The position numbers and the translations under genes are program-made. A DNA stretch of 64,000 nucleotides from NCBI GenBank assembly GCA_021613335.1, contig JAJTWR010000479.1, positions 434,001 to 498,000 on the forward strand. The letters run 5' to 3'. Below the pieces are notes generated by a model, which was not told where the DNA came from, searched no databases, and saw only the letters and a list, made by a program, of their open reading frames with translations. Below, piece after piece: positions 9,020 through 17,090 of this stretch. Within the stretch, counting starts at the first letter, position 1, and every line of letters begins with the position of its first letter. Origin of the DNA: Whitmania pigra (taxonomy: Eukaryota > Annelida > Clitellata > Hirudinida > Haemopidae).

Positions 9020-9502
9020 TCAATTTACTTTAATAAGATTAATGTAACTGATATGTTTAACGATTTGCTGCAAAATGGGGTCTTGAGGGGGTAAGTTTTC
9101 CGGCGTTCTTTTCTCTTTATTGGCTTCAAGTTGCCAAGTCATACTATTTGCGGTTAGTTTTGCAACGAATACTTTATTACTATTTTCTTTATCGATATTA
9201 AAGGTTAGACAGCCGTTTTGGTAAGTGTAGGCGCTAATCTTTTCACGTGAATTATTCTTTAATTTAAAATAAGATTTGTCATTATCGTCAAACTTCATAT
9301 ATATAAATGGTTTACGGTCATACTTTATAGTTTCTGTATAAACTAAATTTCCATCGGCATCAAAGTAATTTACTTTTTCCCTGCTGAATTCCCATTTCCC
9401 TTTTATCGATATTTCATTTGTTGCGTCTTTATGTTGATTTTTGTTTTTTTTACAACTTGTAAATAATAAAGTAATTAATAATAAATAAACGATTTTTTTC
9501 AT
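9020..9502 (-). CDS. lipoprotein, paralogue 2 of 3
   Basis: 160 residues; signal peptide and lipobox LLFTSC nearly identical to paralogue 3. Shared blocks are EISIKGKWEF, YFDADGNLVYTE, MKFDDNDKSYF, YTYQNGCLTF and LTANSMTWQLE. It lies 157 bp from paralogue 1 and 149 bp from paralogue 3, and the spacers themselves are similar, so the whole unit was duplicated. Function unknown; probably a periplasm-facing or outer-membrane lipoprotein. Confidence 0.75.
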   Translation of the reverse strand: MKKIVYLLLITLLFTSCKKNKNQHKDATNEISIKGKWEFSREKVNYFDADGNLVYTETIKYDRKPFIYMKFDDNDKSYFKLKNNSREKISAYTYQNGCLTFNIDKENSNKVFVAKLTANSMTWQLEANKEKRTPENLPPQDPILQQIVKHISYINLIKVN

Positions 9503-9651
9503 GGTATTGGTAAATTTTAAAAGGTTATGGCGTTTAAAGGATTGTTCATATATGTTACAAATGCGGTTTGTTTATGTTGCTACATACAATAAAGCCCAAA
9601 CAGTTTGCCGGCAAATTCAACGCGATAATGACGGCAATAATTTATTTGTCA

Positions 9652-10188
9652 TTAGTTTACTTTAATAAAAGTATAGTAAACGATAGTTTTAACGATTTGC
9701 TCCGAAATGGAGTTTTGAGGGGCTGTGCCGTTTATCGCATTTTTTCCTATATCATCATTAGATTCATTAGATTCAATTTTTTTTTCTATATCAGCAAGGT
9801 CAACTTCATTAGGTTCAACTTGACAAACTATACTATTTTCAGTTGGCTGCGAAATGGTCATTTCTTCATTATTATTATCATCTCCGATAATGGTTAAACA
9901 GCCGTTTTGGTAAACGTATGCGCTGACAGATTCATTTGTATCATTGAAATCAGTAAAAATAGCTTTATTATTGCCATCAAATTCCACATAAAAAGAATCT
10001 GCCGGCTTACATTCTTCACTCTTTGAACGAACTACATTTCCGTAGGCGTCATAGTATTTTATTTTTGCTTCTTTGGCTTTCCATTTCCCTTTTATCGATA
10101 TTTCATTTGTTGCGTCTTTATCTTTGTTGTTTTTTTTACAACTTGTAAATAATAAAGTAATTAATAATAAATAAACAATTTTTTTCAT
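9652..10188 (-). CDS. lipoprotein, paralogue 3 of 3
   Basis: 178 residues with lipobox LLFTSC, then IKGKWKAKE, YYDAYGNVV, EFDGNNKAIF, YVYQNGCLTI and a C-terminal VYYTFIKVN shared with paralogue 2 (YINLIKVN). It carries an extra acidic insert (about residues 135-155, rich in E, S, N, D) absent from the others. Probably the first gene of the array, since transcription runs towards paralogue 1. Confidence 0.75.
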   Translation of the reverse strand: MKKIVYLLLITLLFTSCKKNNKDKDATNEISIKGKWKAKEAKIKYYDAYGNVVRSKSEECKPADSFYVEFDGNNKAIFTDFNDTNESVSAYVYQNGCLTIIGDDNNNEEMTISQPTENSIVCQVEPNEVDLADIEKKIESNESNDDIGKNAINGTAPQNSISEQIVKTIVYYTFIKVN

Positions 10189-10296
10189 GGTATTAAAATT
10201 ATCAAACGGGTTAATTTCATTTTTTATCTAACCGATTAAGGCAGTTTCTTACAGCCATTAAATAACTTGTAAGCGTCTTTTACGATTATTGTTGTT

Positions 10297-10463
10297 TTAT
10301 ATAATGGCATAAAGTTTTTGAAGACCGTTTCTAATTGCTAAGCCTTTATATCTTTTAGCCCTTAAATTGATTAAAGCGAGTGATTTTTCTTCATCAGTGT
10401 TAACCTTTGAAATTTCCCCAACTTCCAATCTGCTTTGCTTAAAGGTTCTTCTTCTTTTCTCAT
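10297..10463 (-). pseudogene. eroded short gene remnant
   Basis: Minus-strand ATG at 10463 opens a 30-codon frame (contains LSKADWKLGKF) ending at 10371. A second frame then reads plausible protein (INLRAKRYKGLAIRN, LQKLYAI) to a stop at 10297. Neither piece is complete, and one frameshift would join them. A -7 element lies upstream at 10516-10523. Family unknown. Confidence 0.35.
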
Positions 10464-10515
10464 CACGATTAAAACATCTTTATATCGTACTGCTTTGAAA
10501 TGCAGTTTAACGGAG

Positions 10516-10523
10516 CAAAGATA
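10516..10523 (-). promoter_or_regulatory. -7 promoter element (TATCTTTG, minus strand)
   Basis: Exact TAnnTTTG match reading towards the eroded ORF and the lipoprotein array. It may now serve the array, with a leader of about 330 nt. Confidence 0.45.
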
Positions 10524-10893
10524 GCAATGTAATGATAATGTTACAAATTTTTTTTAAAAAAAATCGAAATAATGTTTTAAAAAACAGAGGATATCAGAAT
10601 GAACGAACAAAAAAAGAGGCTTTAATTTTTGAAATAGCAGGCTTTTTCAAAACAAAAAGTTTATTACAAATTAAAAGTCATTTATTCCGGTATATTGAAA
10701 TTTTATAGGGATTGTTTGTCGGATATTATAATGGTTTTGTGAACGACTTATTTTCGTCGGCCTTGTTTTAAAATTACCAAAAAACGAATGAAAATTTTAA
10801 CAACACTCAAAAATGCATATTAACGGTATTAACCGCAATGCGTATTTTAATGTTTTTAAGAGGCTTGAAATAGTTTTTGTACCTACCCCTAAA
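10524..10893. other. intergenic region with no supported feature
   Basis: 370 bp of AT-rich sequence with homopolymer runs and scattered stops in all frames. No hairpin, tRNA or convincing ORF was seen. Confidence 0.4.
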
Positions 10894-11970
10894 TCAGAAC
10901 TCGTCTTTATGAAAATTATAAAGCCATAACACAATATCCTGATAGCTTTTAATTCCTTTTTGTTGGCGGTTAAGTTTCAAAATTTTATCAAACGCGGTTC
11001 CCATGTATTTAGAAAGCGACGCATTATGTTTAAGCCAAAATTTAATTTCCGTATCAAAATCTTTTTTAACCGAGGGGTCTAACTGGAGCACAATCAGCTC
11101 AAAATTTTCGGGCGATTTAAGCCTGATTTCTCTTAAAACGTTTCCAAATATGCTATAATATCCGGCATATCTGAAATTAATATCCCCACTGTTAATAGCC
11201 GCCAGATAACCAATCAGATTGGCCTCGTCTTCTTTGGCAATGCCGGTTTGATGCGCTATTTCATGGCTAACGATAAATGGTAAAACAAAAGGCACTAATT
11301 TCATGTTTACGTTGGCTTCGCCCGATAATGGGTTATAATAACCTTCAATTCCGGATTTGGTGATAAAATTATCAAACAAACAAGCTTTTACACAAGGCTC
11401 CGGATAGGCAAAAACATTGTTTATGGCGGCCAATTTGTGATAAGTTTTTAGCGCTTCTTTTTGTAATTGCGCTATATGGTATTGCTTTGGTCTGGCTTTA
11501 CAGCTGTCTATTTGCGGTTTTAAGGTGTTTAGTTTAACCAGAAAATAATTTGCCAAAGCAACCAATTCTTCGGTATGGTACTTTTCATCTTTAATATCCA
11601 ATTTTTTAGCAATGGGCGGTCTATGATAATTCAAGCCCCAAAACAATTTAAAGATGATAAAAAGCAATAAACTAAAATTGATGACTTGAAGGGGTATTAT
11701 TTGCCATGGTATTTCTCGTTTCCAAAGTTTGTTTATTGTTCTAACCATAAAATAAATACTAAAGCAGATAAACAAACCGTAGACGATGTTTCCGAAGGCA
11801 AACGGAAAAAAACGGCTAATGTAACGAAGACCCTGGGAAAATGGCCGGTAAAAGCCGTTGAAATAATAAGTTTCTATAAAATTCTCGTAAAAACTTGCCC
11901 ATACAATTAGCAAGGTTAAAAAAACTTCAACGCCGAGTTGGATGAGTGATGCCTTAAGCTTTTTATGCAT
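10894..11970 (-). CDS. DUF3810 family membrane protein (metallopeptidase-like)
   Basis: 358 residues. Three hydrophobic helices near the N-terminus (about 10-28, 55-75, 95-112) precede a soluble domain with the zinc-protease-like motif SHEIAHQTG (about 235-243) and a downstream acidic KEDEANL. This HExxH arrangement after N-terminal helices is the DUF3810 pattern, widespread in Bacteroidota. Enzymatic activity is inferred only. The start abuts the pyrC stop directly (11970/11971), so the two are probably co-transcribed. Confidence 0.8.
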   Translation of the reverse strand: MHKKLKASLIQLGVEVFLTLLIVWASFYENFIETYYFNGFYRPFSQGLRYISRFFPFAFGNIVYGLFICFSIYFMVRTINKLWKREIPWQIIPLQVINFSLLLFIIFKLFWGLNYHRPPIAKKLDIKDEKYHTEELVALANYFLVKLNTLKPQIDSCKARPKQYHIAQLQKEALKTYHKLAAINNVFAYPEPCVKACLFDNFITKSGIEGYYNPLSGEANVNMKLVPFVLPFIVSHEIAHQTGIAKEDEANLIGYLAAINSGDINFRYAGYYSIFGNVLREIRLKSPENFELIVLQLDPSVKKDFDTEIKFWLKHNASLSKYMGTAFDKILKLNRQQKGIKSYQDIVLWLYNFHKDEF

Positions 11971-13305
11971 TTATCGGTTAAATAAAAGTCGTTGACCTGT
12001 TTTATGGGTTGTAAATTTACCATTATGGTAAGCCAATACGCCCGATACAAATGTATGAGAAATACTTGCGCCAAATGTTTCGCCGTCAAACGGAGACCAA
12101 TCGCATTTATAAAGGATATTTTGAGGCGTAATTTTAAAAGGATTGTTCAAATTAATCAAAACCAAATCAGCCCAGTAACCTTCTCTGATAAACCCGCGTT
12201 TTTCTATCCCAAAGCAAACCGATACGTTGTGAGCGGATTTTTCAACAATTTTTTCCATACTGATTTTCCCCTGCAAATGCATTTCTAATAAGGCAGGCAA
12301 AGCATGTTGAACCATAGGGCCGCCTGATGGAGCTTGCAAATAGTTTTGCCGCTTTTCATAGAGGGTATGGGGGGCATGGTCAGTAGCAATCACATCAATA
12401 TAATCATCCAGTAAACCGGCCAATAAGGCAGCCTGGTCTTCAGCTGTTTTTATCGCGGGGTTCCATTTAATAAAATTTCCCTTTTTTGCATAATCGCTGT
12501 CGTTAAACCATAAATGATGTATACAAACCTCAGCGGTAATATGTTTTTGAGCCAAAGGCGGTTTATGGTTAAAAAGAGTTATTTCTTTTGCGGTAGAAAG
12601 ATGTAAAATATGGAGTCTGGTATGATGTTTTTTTGCCAGCTCAACCGCCATTGACGATGATTGGTAACAAGCTTCGGCGCTTCTGATTAAGGGATGCATT
12701 TCTATGCTTATATCATCGCCATATTTTTCCCGGTAAGCGGCTAAATTATTACAGATAGTTAGTTCGTCTTCACAATGAACAGCCACCGGCACGGGAGTTT
12801 TACTGAAAATATTTTCCAAAGTTTTGAAATTATTAACCAACATATTTCCGGTAGAAGAACCCATAAAAACCTTTACCCCGCAAACATTTGCCGGATTGGT
12901 TTTTAAAACCTCTTCAATATTATCATTGCTTGCCCCCATGTAAAACGAGTAGTTTGCCAGCGAACTTGCAGCAGCAATTTTATATTTATCGGCCAATAAA
13001 TCTTGCGAAAGCGTATTTGGAACAGTATTAGGCATTTCCATAAAACTGGTAATACCGCCTGCTACGGCGGCCATGCTTTCGGTAAAAATATCGGCTTTGT
13101 GGGTTAAGCCCGGTTCTCTAAAATGTACTTGGTCATCAATCATTCCGGGTAATAAAAAAAGCCCGTCGGCATTTATTACCGTATCGGCCTGGAGGTTAAT
13201 ATGGCTGTCGATTCTTTCTATTAGTCCGTTTTTGATAAAAACTTCTGCCGCAAAAATTTTTCCCTCATTTACCAATTGTGCCCCTTTGATTAAAATGGAA
13301 TCCAT
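11971..13305 (-). CDS. pyrC: dihydroorotase (class I type)
   Basis: 444 residues. Catalyses cyclisation of carbamoyl aspartate to dihydroorotate in pyrimidine synthesis. It has the amidohydrolase metal site DDQVHFREPG (about 57-66), VKVFMGSSTGN (candidate carboxylated Lys), HCEDE, HILHLSTA and ATDHAPHT (about 306-313). The first His of the usual DxHxH is Gln here (DDQVH), a variant I recall from other Bacteroidota dihydroorotases. A TAnnTTTA box (13311-13318, minus) lies 5 nt before the ATG. Confidence 0.9.
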   Translation of the reverse strand: MDSILIKGAQLVNEGKIFAAEVFIKNGLIERIDSHINLQADTVINADGLFLLPGMIDDQVHFREPGLTHKADIFTESMAAVAGGITSFMEMPNTVPNTLSQDLLADKYKIAAASSLANYSFYMGASNDNIEEVLKTNPANVCGVKVFMGSSTGNMLVNNFKTLENIFSKTPVPVAVHCEDELTICNNLAAYREKYGDDISIEMHPLIRSAEACYQSSSMAVELAKKHHTRLHILHLSTAKEITLFNHKPPLAQKHITAEVCIHHLWFNDSDYAKKGNFIKWNPAIKTAEDQAALLAGLLDDYIDVIATDHAPHTLYEKRQNYLQAPSGGPMVQHALPALLEMHLQGKISMEKIVEKSAHNVSVCFGIEKRGFIREGYWADLVLINLNNPFKITPQNILYKCDWSPFDGETFGASISHTFVSGVLAYHNGKFTTHKTGQRLLFNR

Positions 13306-13407
13306 ATTTTTAAAGTTAAAACTTCAAACCCCGTAAAGTTAATAGTAAAAGTATAAAAAGTTAGATACAGATTGATCGTTGTTTTCAAAACCGATAGCTA
13401 AAAAACT

Positions 13408-13415
13408 TATCTTTG
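13408..13415 (+). promoter_or_regulatory. -7 promoter element (TATCTTTG) abutting the helicase start
   Basis: Exact TAnnTTTG ending 4 nt before the ATG, so the expected transcription start falls on or next to the start codon (leaderless mRNA predicted). Confidence 0.55.
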
Positions 13416-13419
13416 CGTA

Positions 13420-14730
13420 ATGTCCAAGCCGTTTGAAGAATTTAATCTTAACAGACAATTATTAAATGCCGTTGCCGATGCTGGATTTGTTTACGCAACT
13501 CCCATACAAGAAAAGGCGATAGCGCCCGTTTTATCGGGTCAGGATTTGTTTGGCATTGCCCAAACCGGAACCGGAAAAACTGCGGCGTATGCGTTACCCG
13601 TTTTAATGAAATTGAAATATGCGCAGGGTAACAATCTGAGGGCTTTAATACTGGCCCCGACCCGCGAGTTGGTATTACAAATCGAAGAGCAGGTTAAATT
13701 TTTTTCTAAATATACCGATCTAAGAACGGTTGCCGTTTTTGGGGGAGTTGGCCCTAAAGAACAAAAAGAAAAAATTGCAGCAGGACTGGATATTCTGGTT
13801 GCCTCGCCGGGAAGATTTTTGGATATTTATTTGGCCGGAGGCATTAATACCCGTTCATTGCAGTTTTTGGTAATAGATGAAGCCGATAAAATGATGGATA
13901 TGGGTTTTATAGGGGCTATCCATCGTATATTGGAAATTTTACCCCGAAAAAGGCAAAACCTGCTTTTTACGGCTACGATGAGTATTTTGGCGCAAAAAAT
14001 TGCCGGCGATTTTCTCAAAAATCCCTTACTGATTAAAGCCGCCGAACAAGCCACGCCGGCTAAAAACGTAGCCCAAATTTTGTATCATGTTCCTAACTTT
14101 AAAACAAAAATAAACCTTCTTCAGTTACTTCTGAAAAATGAAAAAGAGTTTAAACGTCTTATTATTTTTTGTAAAACCAAGCAAATAGCCAATAATATTT
14201 TTAGCTTTATATGCAGACGTTTTGGAAGAGAAGAAGTAAGGGTTTTGCATGCCAACAAAGGGCAAAATACCCGAATTAACGCGATAAATAATTTTAAAGA
14301 AGGTAAGGTGAGAGTTTTGGTTTCAACAGACGTAGCTGCCCGAGGAATTGATGTAAGCGAGGTTAGCCACGTAATTAATTTCGATGTGCCGATTGTGATT
14401 GAAGATTATGTGCACCGCATCGGCAGAACAGGGAGGGCTTTTGCAACAGGCACGGCAATTACATTTTGCTCGCCCTCAGAGGTATATTATATCCAAAAAA
14501 TTGAGCAGTTAATTAAGCAAAATATACCTCTTGAAACTATTCCGGAAGGTGTTTTTATAGAGCAAACTACCTTTGATGAACGCCAGCAAATGGCTCTTGA
14601 AATAGACAATCAGAAAAAAAAGGAAAATCCGGAATTTAAAGGCGCGTTTCACAAAAAGAAAAATTTATCCGTTATAACAAAAGCAAATAAATTCAAAATT
14701 AAGGGTAAACTTAAATTTAAAAATAATTGA
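13420..14730 (+). CDS. DEAD-box RNA helicase (RhlE-like)
   Basis: 436 residues; ATP-dependent RNA unwinding in ribosome assembly or RNA turnover. Motifs in order: Q motif (FVYATPIQ, 23-30), Walker A AQTGTGKT (47-54), PTREL (80-84), GG, SPGR (129-132), DEAD (153-156), TAT in place of SAT (about 187), ARGID and HRIGRTGR (about 330). A basic low-complexity tail follows. The stop overlaps the TTG start of the next gene. Confidence 0.92.
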   Translation: MSKPFEEFNLNRQLLNAVADAGFVYATPIQEKAIAPVLSGQDLFGIAQTGTGKTAAYALPVLMKLKYAQGNNLRALILAPTRELVLQIEEQVKFFSKYTDLRTVAVFGGVGPKEQKEKIAAGLDILVASPGRFLDIYLAGGINTRSLQFLVIDEADKMMDMGFIGAIHRILEILPRKRQNLLFTATMSILAQKIAGDFLKNPLLIKAAEQATPAKNVAQILYHVPNFKTKINLLQLLLKNEKEFKRLIIFCKTKQIANNIFSFICRRFGREEVRVLHANKGQNTRINAINNFKEGKVRVLVSTDVAARGIDVSEVSHVINFDVPIVIEDYVHRIGRTGRAFATGTAITFCSPSEVYYIQKIEQLIKQNIPLETIPEGVFIEQTTFDERQQMALEIDNQKKKENPEFKGAFHKKKNLSVITKANKFKIKGKLKFKNN

Positions 14731-15011
14731 GAATAAAAATAACCCCGTTAAATGTTGTTTCGGCAATAGGTTTAGTAATGGCTGCGTTACTATTATTAAA
14801 CAGCAACATTTTTATTAGCCCCGTAAATCAATCTTATACGGGATTAATGGTTGCTATTAGTCTTTTGGTTGTTTTTATGGCTTTTTTGGTCGATCAAATT
14901 TTTCGCAAATTTGTGCCTAGTTTATATAAAATTTGGGTTTTACAGTTAGTCTTGATTGGTTTGACCATCATATTTTTTTTTGTATTAAAGGCAGCTTTGT
15001 TTAATGGATAA
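14727..15011 (+). CDS. small hypothetical membrane protein
   Basis: 94 residues starting at TTG, which overlaps the helicase stop (TTGA). No in-frame ATG gives a sensible product before the first helix. Three hydrophobic helices (about 8-28, 38-57, 70-92) are separated by short polar loops (one with DQIFRKFVPS). The position between a helicase and gldC and the clean membrane topology argue for a real gene. Family not recognised. Confidence 0.65.
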   Translation: MRIKITPLNVVSAIGLVMAALLLLNSNIFISPVNQSYTGLMVAISLLVVFMAFLVDQIFRKFVPSLYKIWVLQLVLIGLTIIFFFVLKAALFNG

Positions 15012-15088
15012 TATCTGCCGCCTCTGGTTTGACAACCTAACAGCCGGAAAGATGATAAACTCATTTTCAAATTTTTGAAAAAGATAAG

Positions 15089-15427
15089 ATGAAAAAAGCA
15101 GAGATAAAAATTACCATAGAACTTGACGAAAAAAATATCCCCGAGCGTATTTTATGGGAATCTACAGATGCAGCAAATAAAGATCTGATGGCAGCACAAT
15201 CTATGATTTTAGCCTTATGGGATCATCATTATAAAAATGCCTTACGCATAGATTTATGGACTAAAGAAATGCCTGTAGATGAAATGAAGCGTTTTTTTTA
15301 TGAAACATTGCAAACCATGGGCGATAGCTTTTTAAGAGCGACCGGCGAGAAAAACATTGTAGAAGATCTTCGCGATTATTGTGCCCACTTTGCCGATAAA
15401 ATGGGTATCAACCAGCAAAACAAATAA
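15089..15427 (+). CDS. gldC: GldC, gliding motility protein
   Basis: 112-residue soluble protein with the GldC hallmarks: MKKAEIKITIELDEKNIPE start, IxWESTDA, and DLWTKEMPVDEMKRFF with a C-terminal helical half. Family length is about 110. GldC stabilises or assists gliding in Flavobacterium but is not a core T9SS part. It stands 78 bp after the small membrane protein. Confidence 0.92.
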   Translation: MKKAEIKITIELDEKNIPERILWESTDAANKDLMAAQSMILALWDHHYKNALRIDLWTKEMPVDEMKRFFYETLQTMGDSFLRATGEKNIVEDLRDYCAHFADKMGINQQNK

Positions 15428-15465
15428 TAAGTTTTTTACAAAAATGTATTTATATTTAAAATATT

Positions 15466-15850
15466 ATGCTGATTGTTAGAAAGCTTAACGTTTATTTGGG
15501 TATGTTATTGATGGTTATTGGGGTTTTTTGTCCTGTTTTATAAAGGTAAAAATTATATTTAACGTGGTAAACTTGAACTTGTGTCAAATCAACCCGTATT
15601 TAATATATCACCTACGCATTATTTGCTTTGGCATGGTTTTTTTTTGACTGCCGGTAAATTGATGGCTTTTAGGTTTGTTGCGGCGCTTAACTTTATTTGG
15701 GTTATTTTAGTGGCTTTTGTCATTTGGTTTAAATCAAATAACTACTTCGGCAAAACATGGGGCGGTTATCTTATATGGAAAACAATCTATTTCCAATGGG
15801 GGATGGATAGTATTGATGTTGGGGGCTTTTTTGTTAATTACAAGTACTAA
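15466..15850 (+). pseudogene. decayed small membrane-protein gene
   Basis: An ATG at 15466 opens a 25-codon hydrophobic piece (LGMLLMVIGVF) that stops at 15541. The neighbouring frame, with one internal TAA, continues as plausible protein through 15850 (KGKNYI, then SNQPVFNISP, helix FVAALNFIWVILVAFVIWF, then SIDVGGFF). One frameshift and one stop separate the pieces. Alternatively a GTG at 15581 starts an intact 89-residue protein. Family not recognised. Confidence 0.45.
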
Positions 15851-15872
15851 AAAGAGCCGTTGAAACCCAAGT

Positions 15873-16970
15873 TTAAATGTTCCATTGCTCACATTTTTTC
15901 AGGAAAAAATCATCAACATCTGCGCCGATACCGGGCTTATCGGTAATTTCTAAAAAATAACCTTTGTAGGTTAAACCGCCGATAATAGGATCAACCAAAT
16001 GGCCTAATAATGCCGTATCCATGTCAAAAAAAACAATGCTCGGGTTTGCAAGAGTAAAATGTAAATTGGCCGTTAAGGCAAGTCTGGTTTCCAGCATGCC
16101 GCCTATCATACATTTGGTTCCGGTTTGCAAAGCTACTTCGCATATTTTTTGGGCTCCCAATATACCGCCGCATTTAGCAAATTTAATGTTTAGATATTCG
16201 CAACTTTTACTGTTAATCAGCTTTCGGGCGTCGTGGTGATTATAGCAACTTTCGTCGGCCATAATTTTTATGGGCGATTTTGCGGCAAGCTCAGGGGCAA
16301 GGTCATCAAACCAAGCGCGCATAGGTTGTTCGCAAAATTCAATTTGTTGAGAGGCCAGTTCGTTCAAAACAAACAAAGCATCCTTAAAACTCCAGCCCTG
16401 ATTGGCGTCGATCCGCAATATCATTTCATCGCCAACAGCATGCCTTATCTGTTTAACGCGTTCTATATCTTCGTTAATTTTTTTGCCCAGCTTTATTTTA
16501 AGGATTCGACAGCCGTTTTTTTGGTAAGCAACGGCTTTTTCAACCATCTTTTCAGGAGTATCAATGCCGATAGTCATGTCGGTTTCAATGATGCGTTTAT
16601 GCCCTCCCAGAAACTGATAAAGCGGTTGTTTGGCATTTTTGGAAGCAATGTCAAAAAGGGCGATATCAAAAGCCGATTTAATGGTATTGTTATGGTCGGC
16701 CCAGTTCAACAAATCATCCATTCTGCAAGGAATATCCAGCGGGTTTTTACCTTTTAATATTTTAGCAAAATCTTTTGCCATGACTAAGCAAGTTTCTTGC
16801 GTTTCGCCCACAATCATAGGAACGGCAGAACATTCGCCTACCCCATAAATGCCTTTATCCGTATAAATTTTGATTAATACATTTTGGGCAAATTCCATAA
16901 CGCCGGTTGCAATCGCAAAAGGCTCTGTGGGAATACTAAAACGGTAAATTTCTGTATGGGTAATTTTCAT
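15873..16970 (-). CDS. L-Ala-D/L-Glu-type dipeptide epimerase (enolase superfamily)
   Basis: 365 residues from the ATG at 16970; the longer frame to 17000 adds ten residues without a better start. Muconate-lactonizing subgroup: K-x-K catalytic pair LKIKLG (K158/K160), metal ligands RIDANQGW (D188), CEQP (E214), ADES (D239), and a second base in NIKFAKCGG (about K263-266). It probably epimerises muropeptide-derived dipeptides for murein recycling. Specificity is inferred. Divergent from the YyaL-like gene. Confidence 0.85.
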   Translation of the reverse strand: MKITHTEIYRFSIPTEPFAIATGVMEFAQNVLIKIYTDKGIYGVGECSAVPMIVGETQETCLVMAKDFAKILKGKNPLDIPCRMDDLLNWADHNNTIKSAFDIALFDIASKNAKQPLYQFLGGHKRIIETDMTIGIDTPEKMVEKAVAYQKNGCRILKIKLGKKINEDIERVKQIRHAVGDEMILRIDANQGWSFKDALFVLNELASQQIEFCEQPMRAWFDDLAPELAAKSPIKIMADESCYNHHDARKLINSKSCEYLNIKFAKCGGILGAQKICEVALQTGTKCMIGGMLETRLALTANLHFTLANPSIVFFDMDTALLGHLVDPIIGGLTYKGYFLEITDKPGIGADVDDFFLKKCEQWNI

Positions 16971-17090
16971 TAAGACAAAACTGTTTTGGGGCTTTTTCAA
17001 AGTTATAAGGTTTGCCGATAAATGCCAAGCATCATTAAAGTTTTCTTTGAATAGGTTTTGGGCTTTGGTTCTTTTAACTACCTTTACCTT

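Larger units (their letters stand above)
8362..10188 (-). repeat. tandem gene-duplication array (three lipoprotein units)
   Basis: Three consecutive homologous genes on one strand with matching signal peptides. The spacers also align: a block with AAACAGTTTG followed by GGTAAATT/GCAAATTCAA and then TTTACTTTAATAA occurs downstream of paralogues 2 and 3 alike. Unequal divergence suggests paralogue 1 is the older branch and 2/3 a more recent pair. Confidence 0.7.

Noticed and set aside
9568..9897. 109-residue plus-strand ORF across the lipoprotein array
   Set aside because: Antisense to paralogue 3; Ile/Phe-rich composition typical of shadow frames.
16233..16757. 174-residue plus-strand ORF
   Set aside because: Antisense to the well-supported dipeptide epimerase with all catalytic residues on the minus strand.
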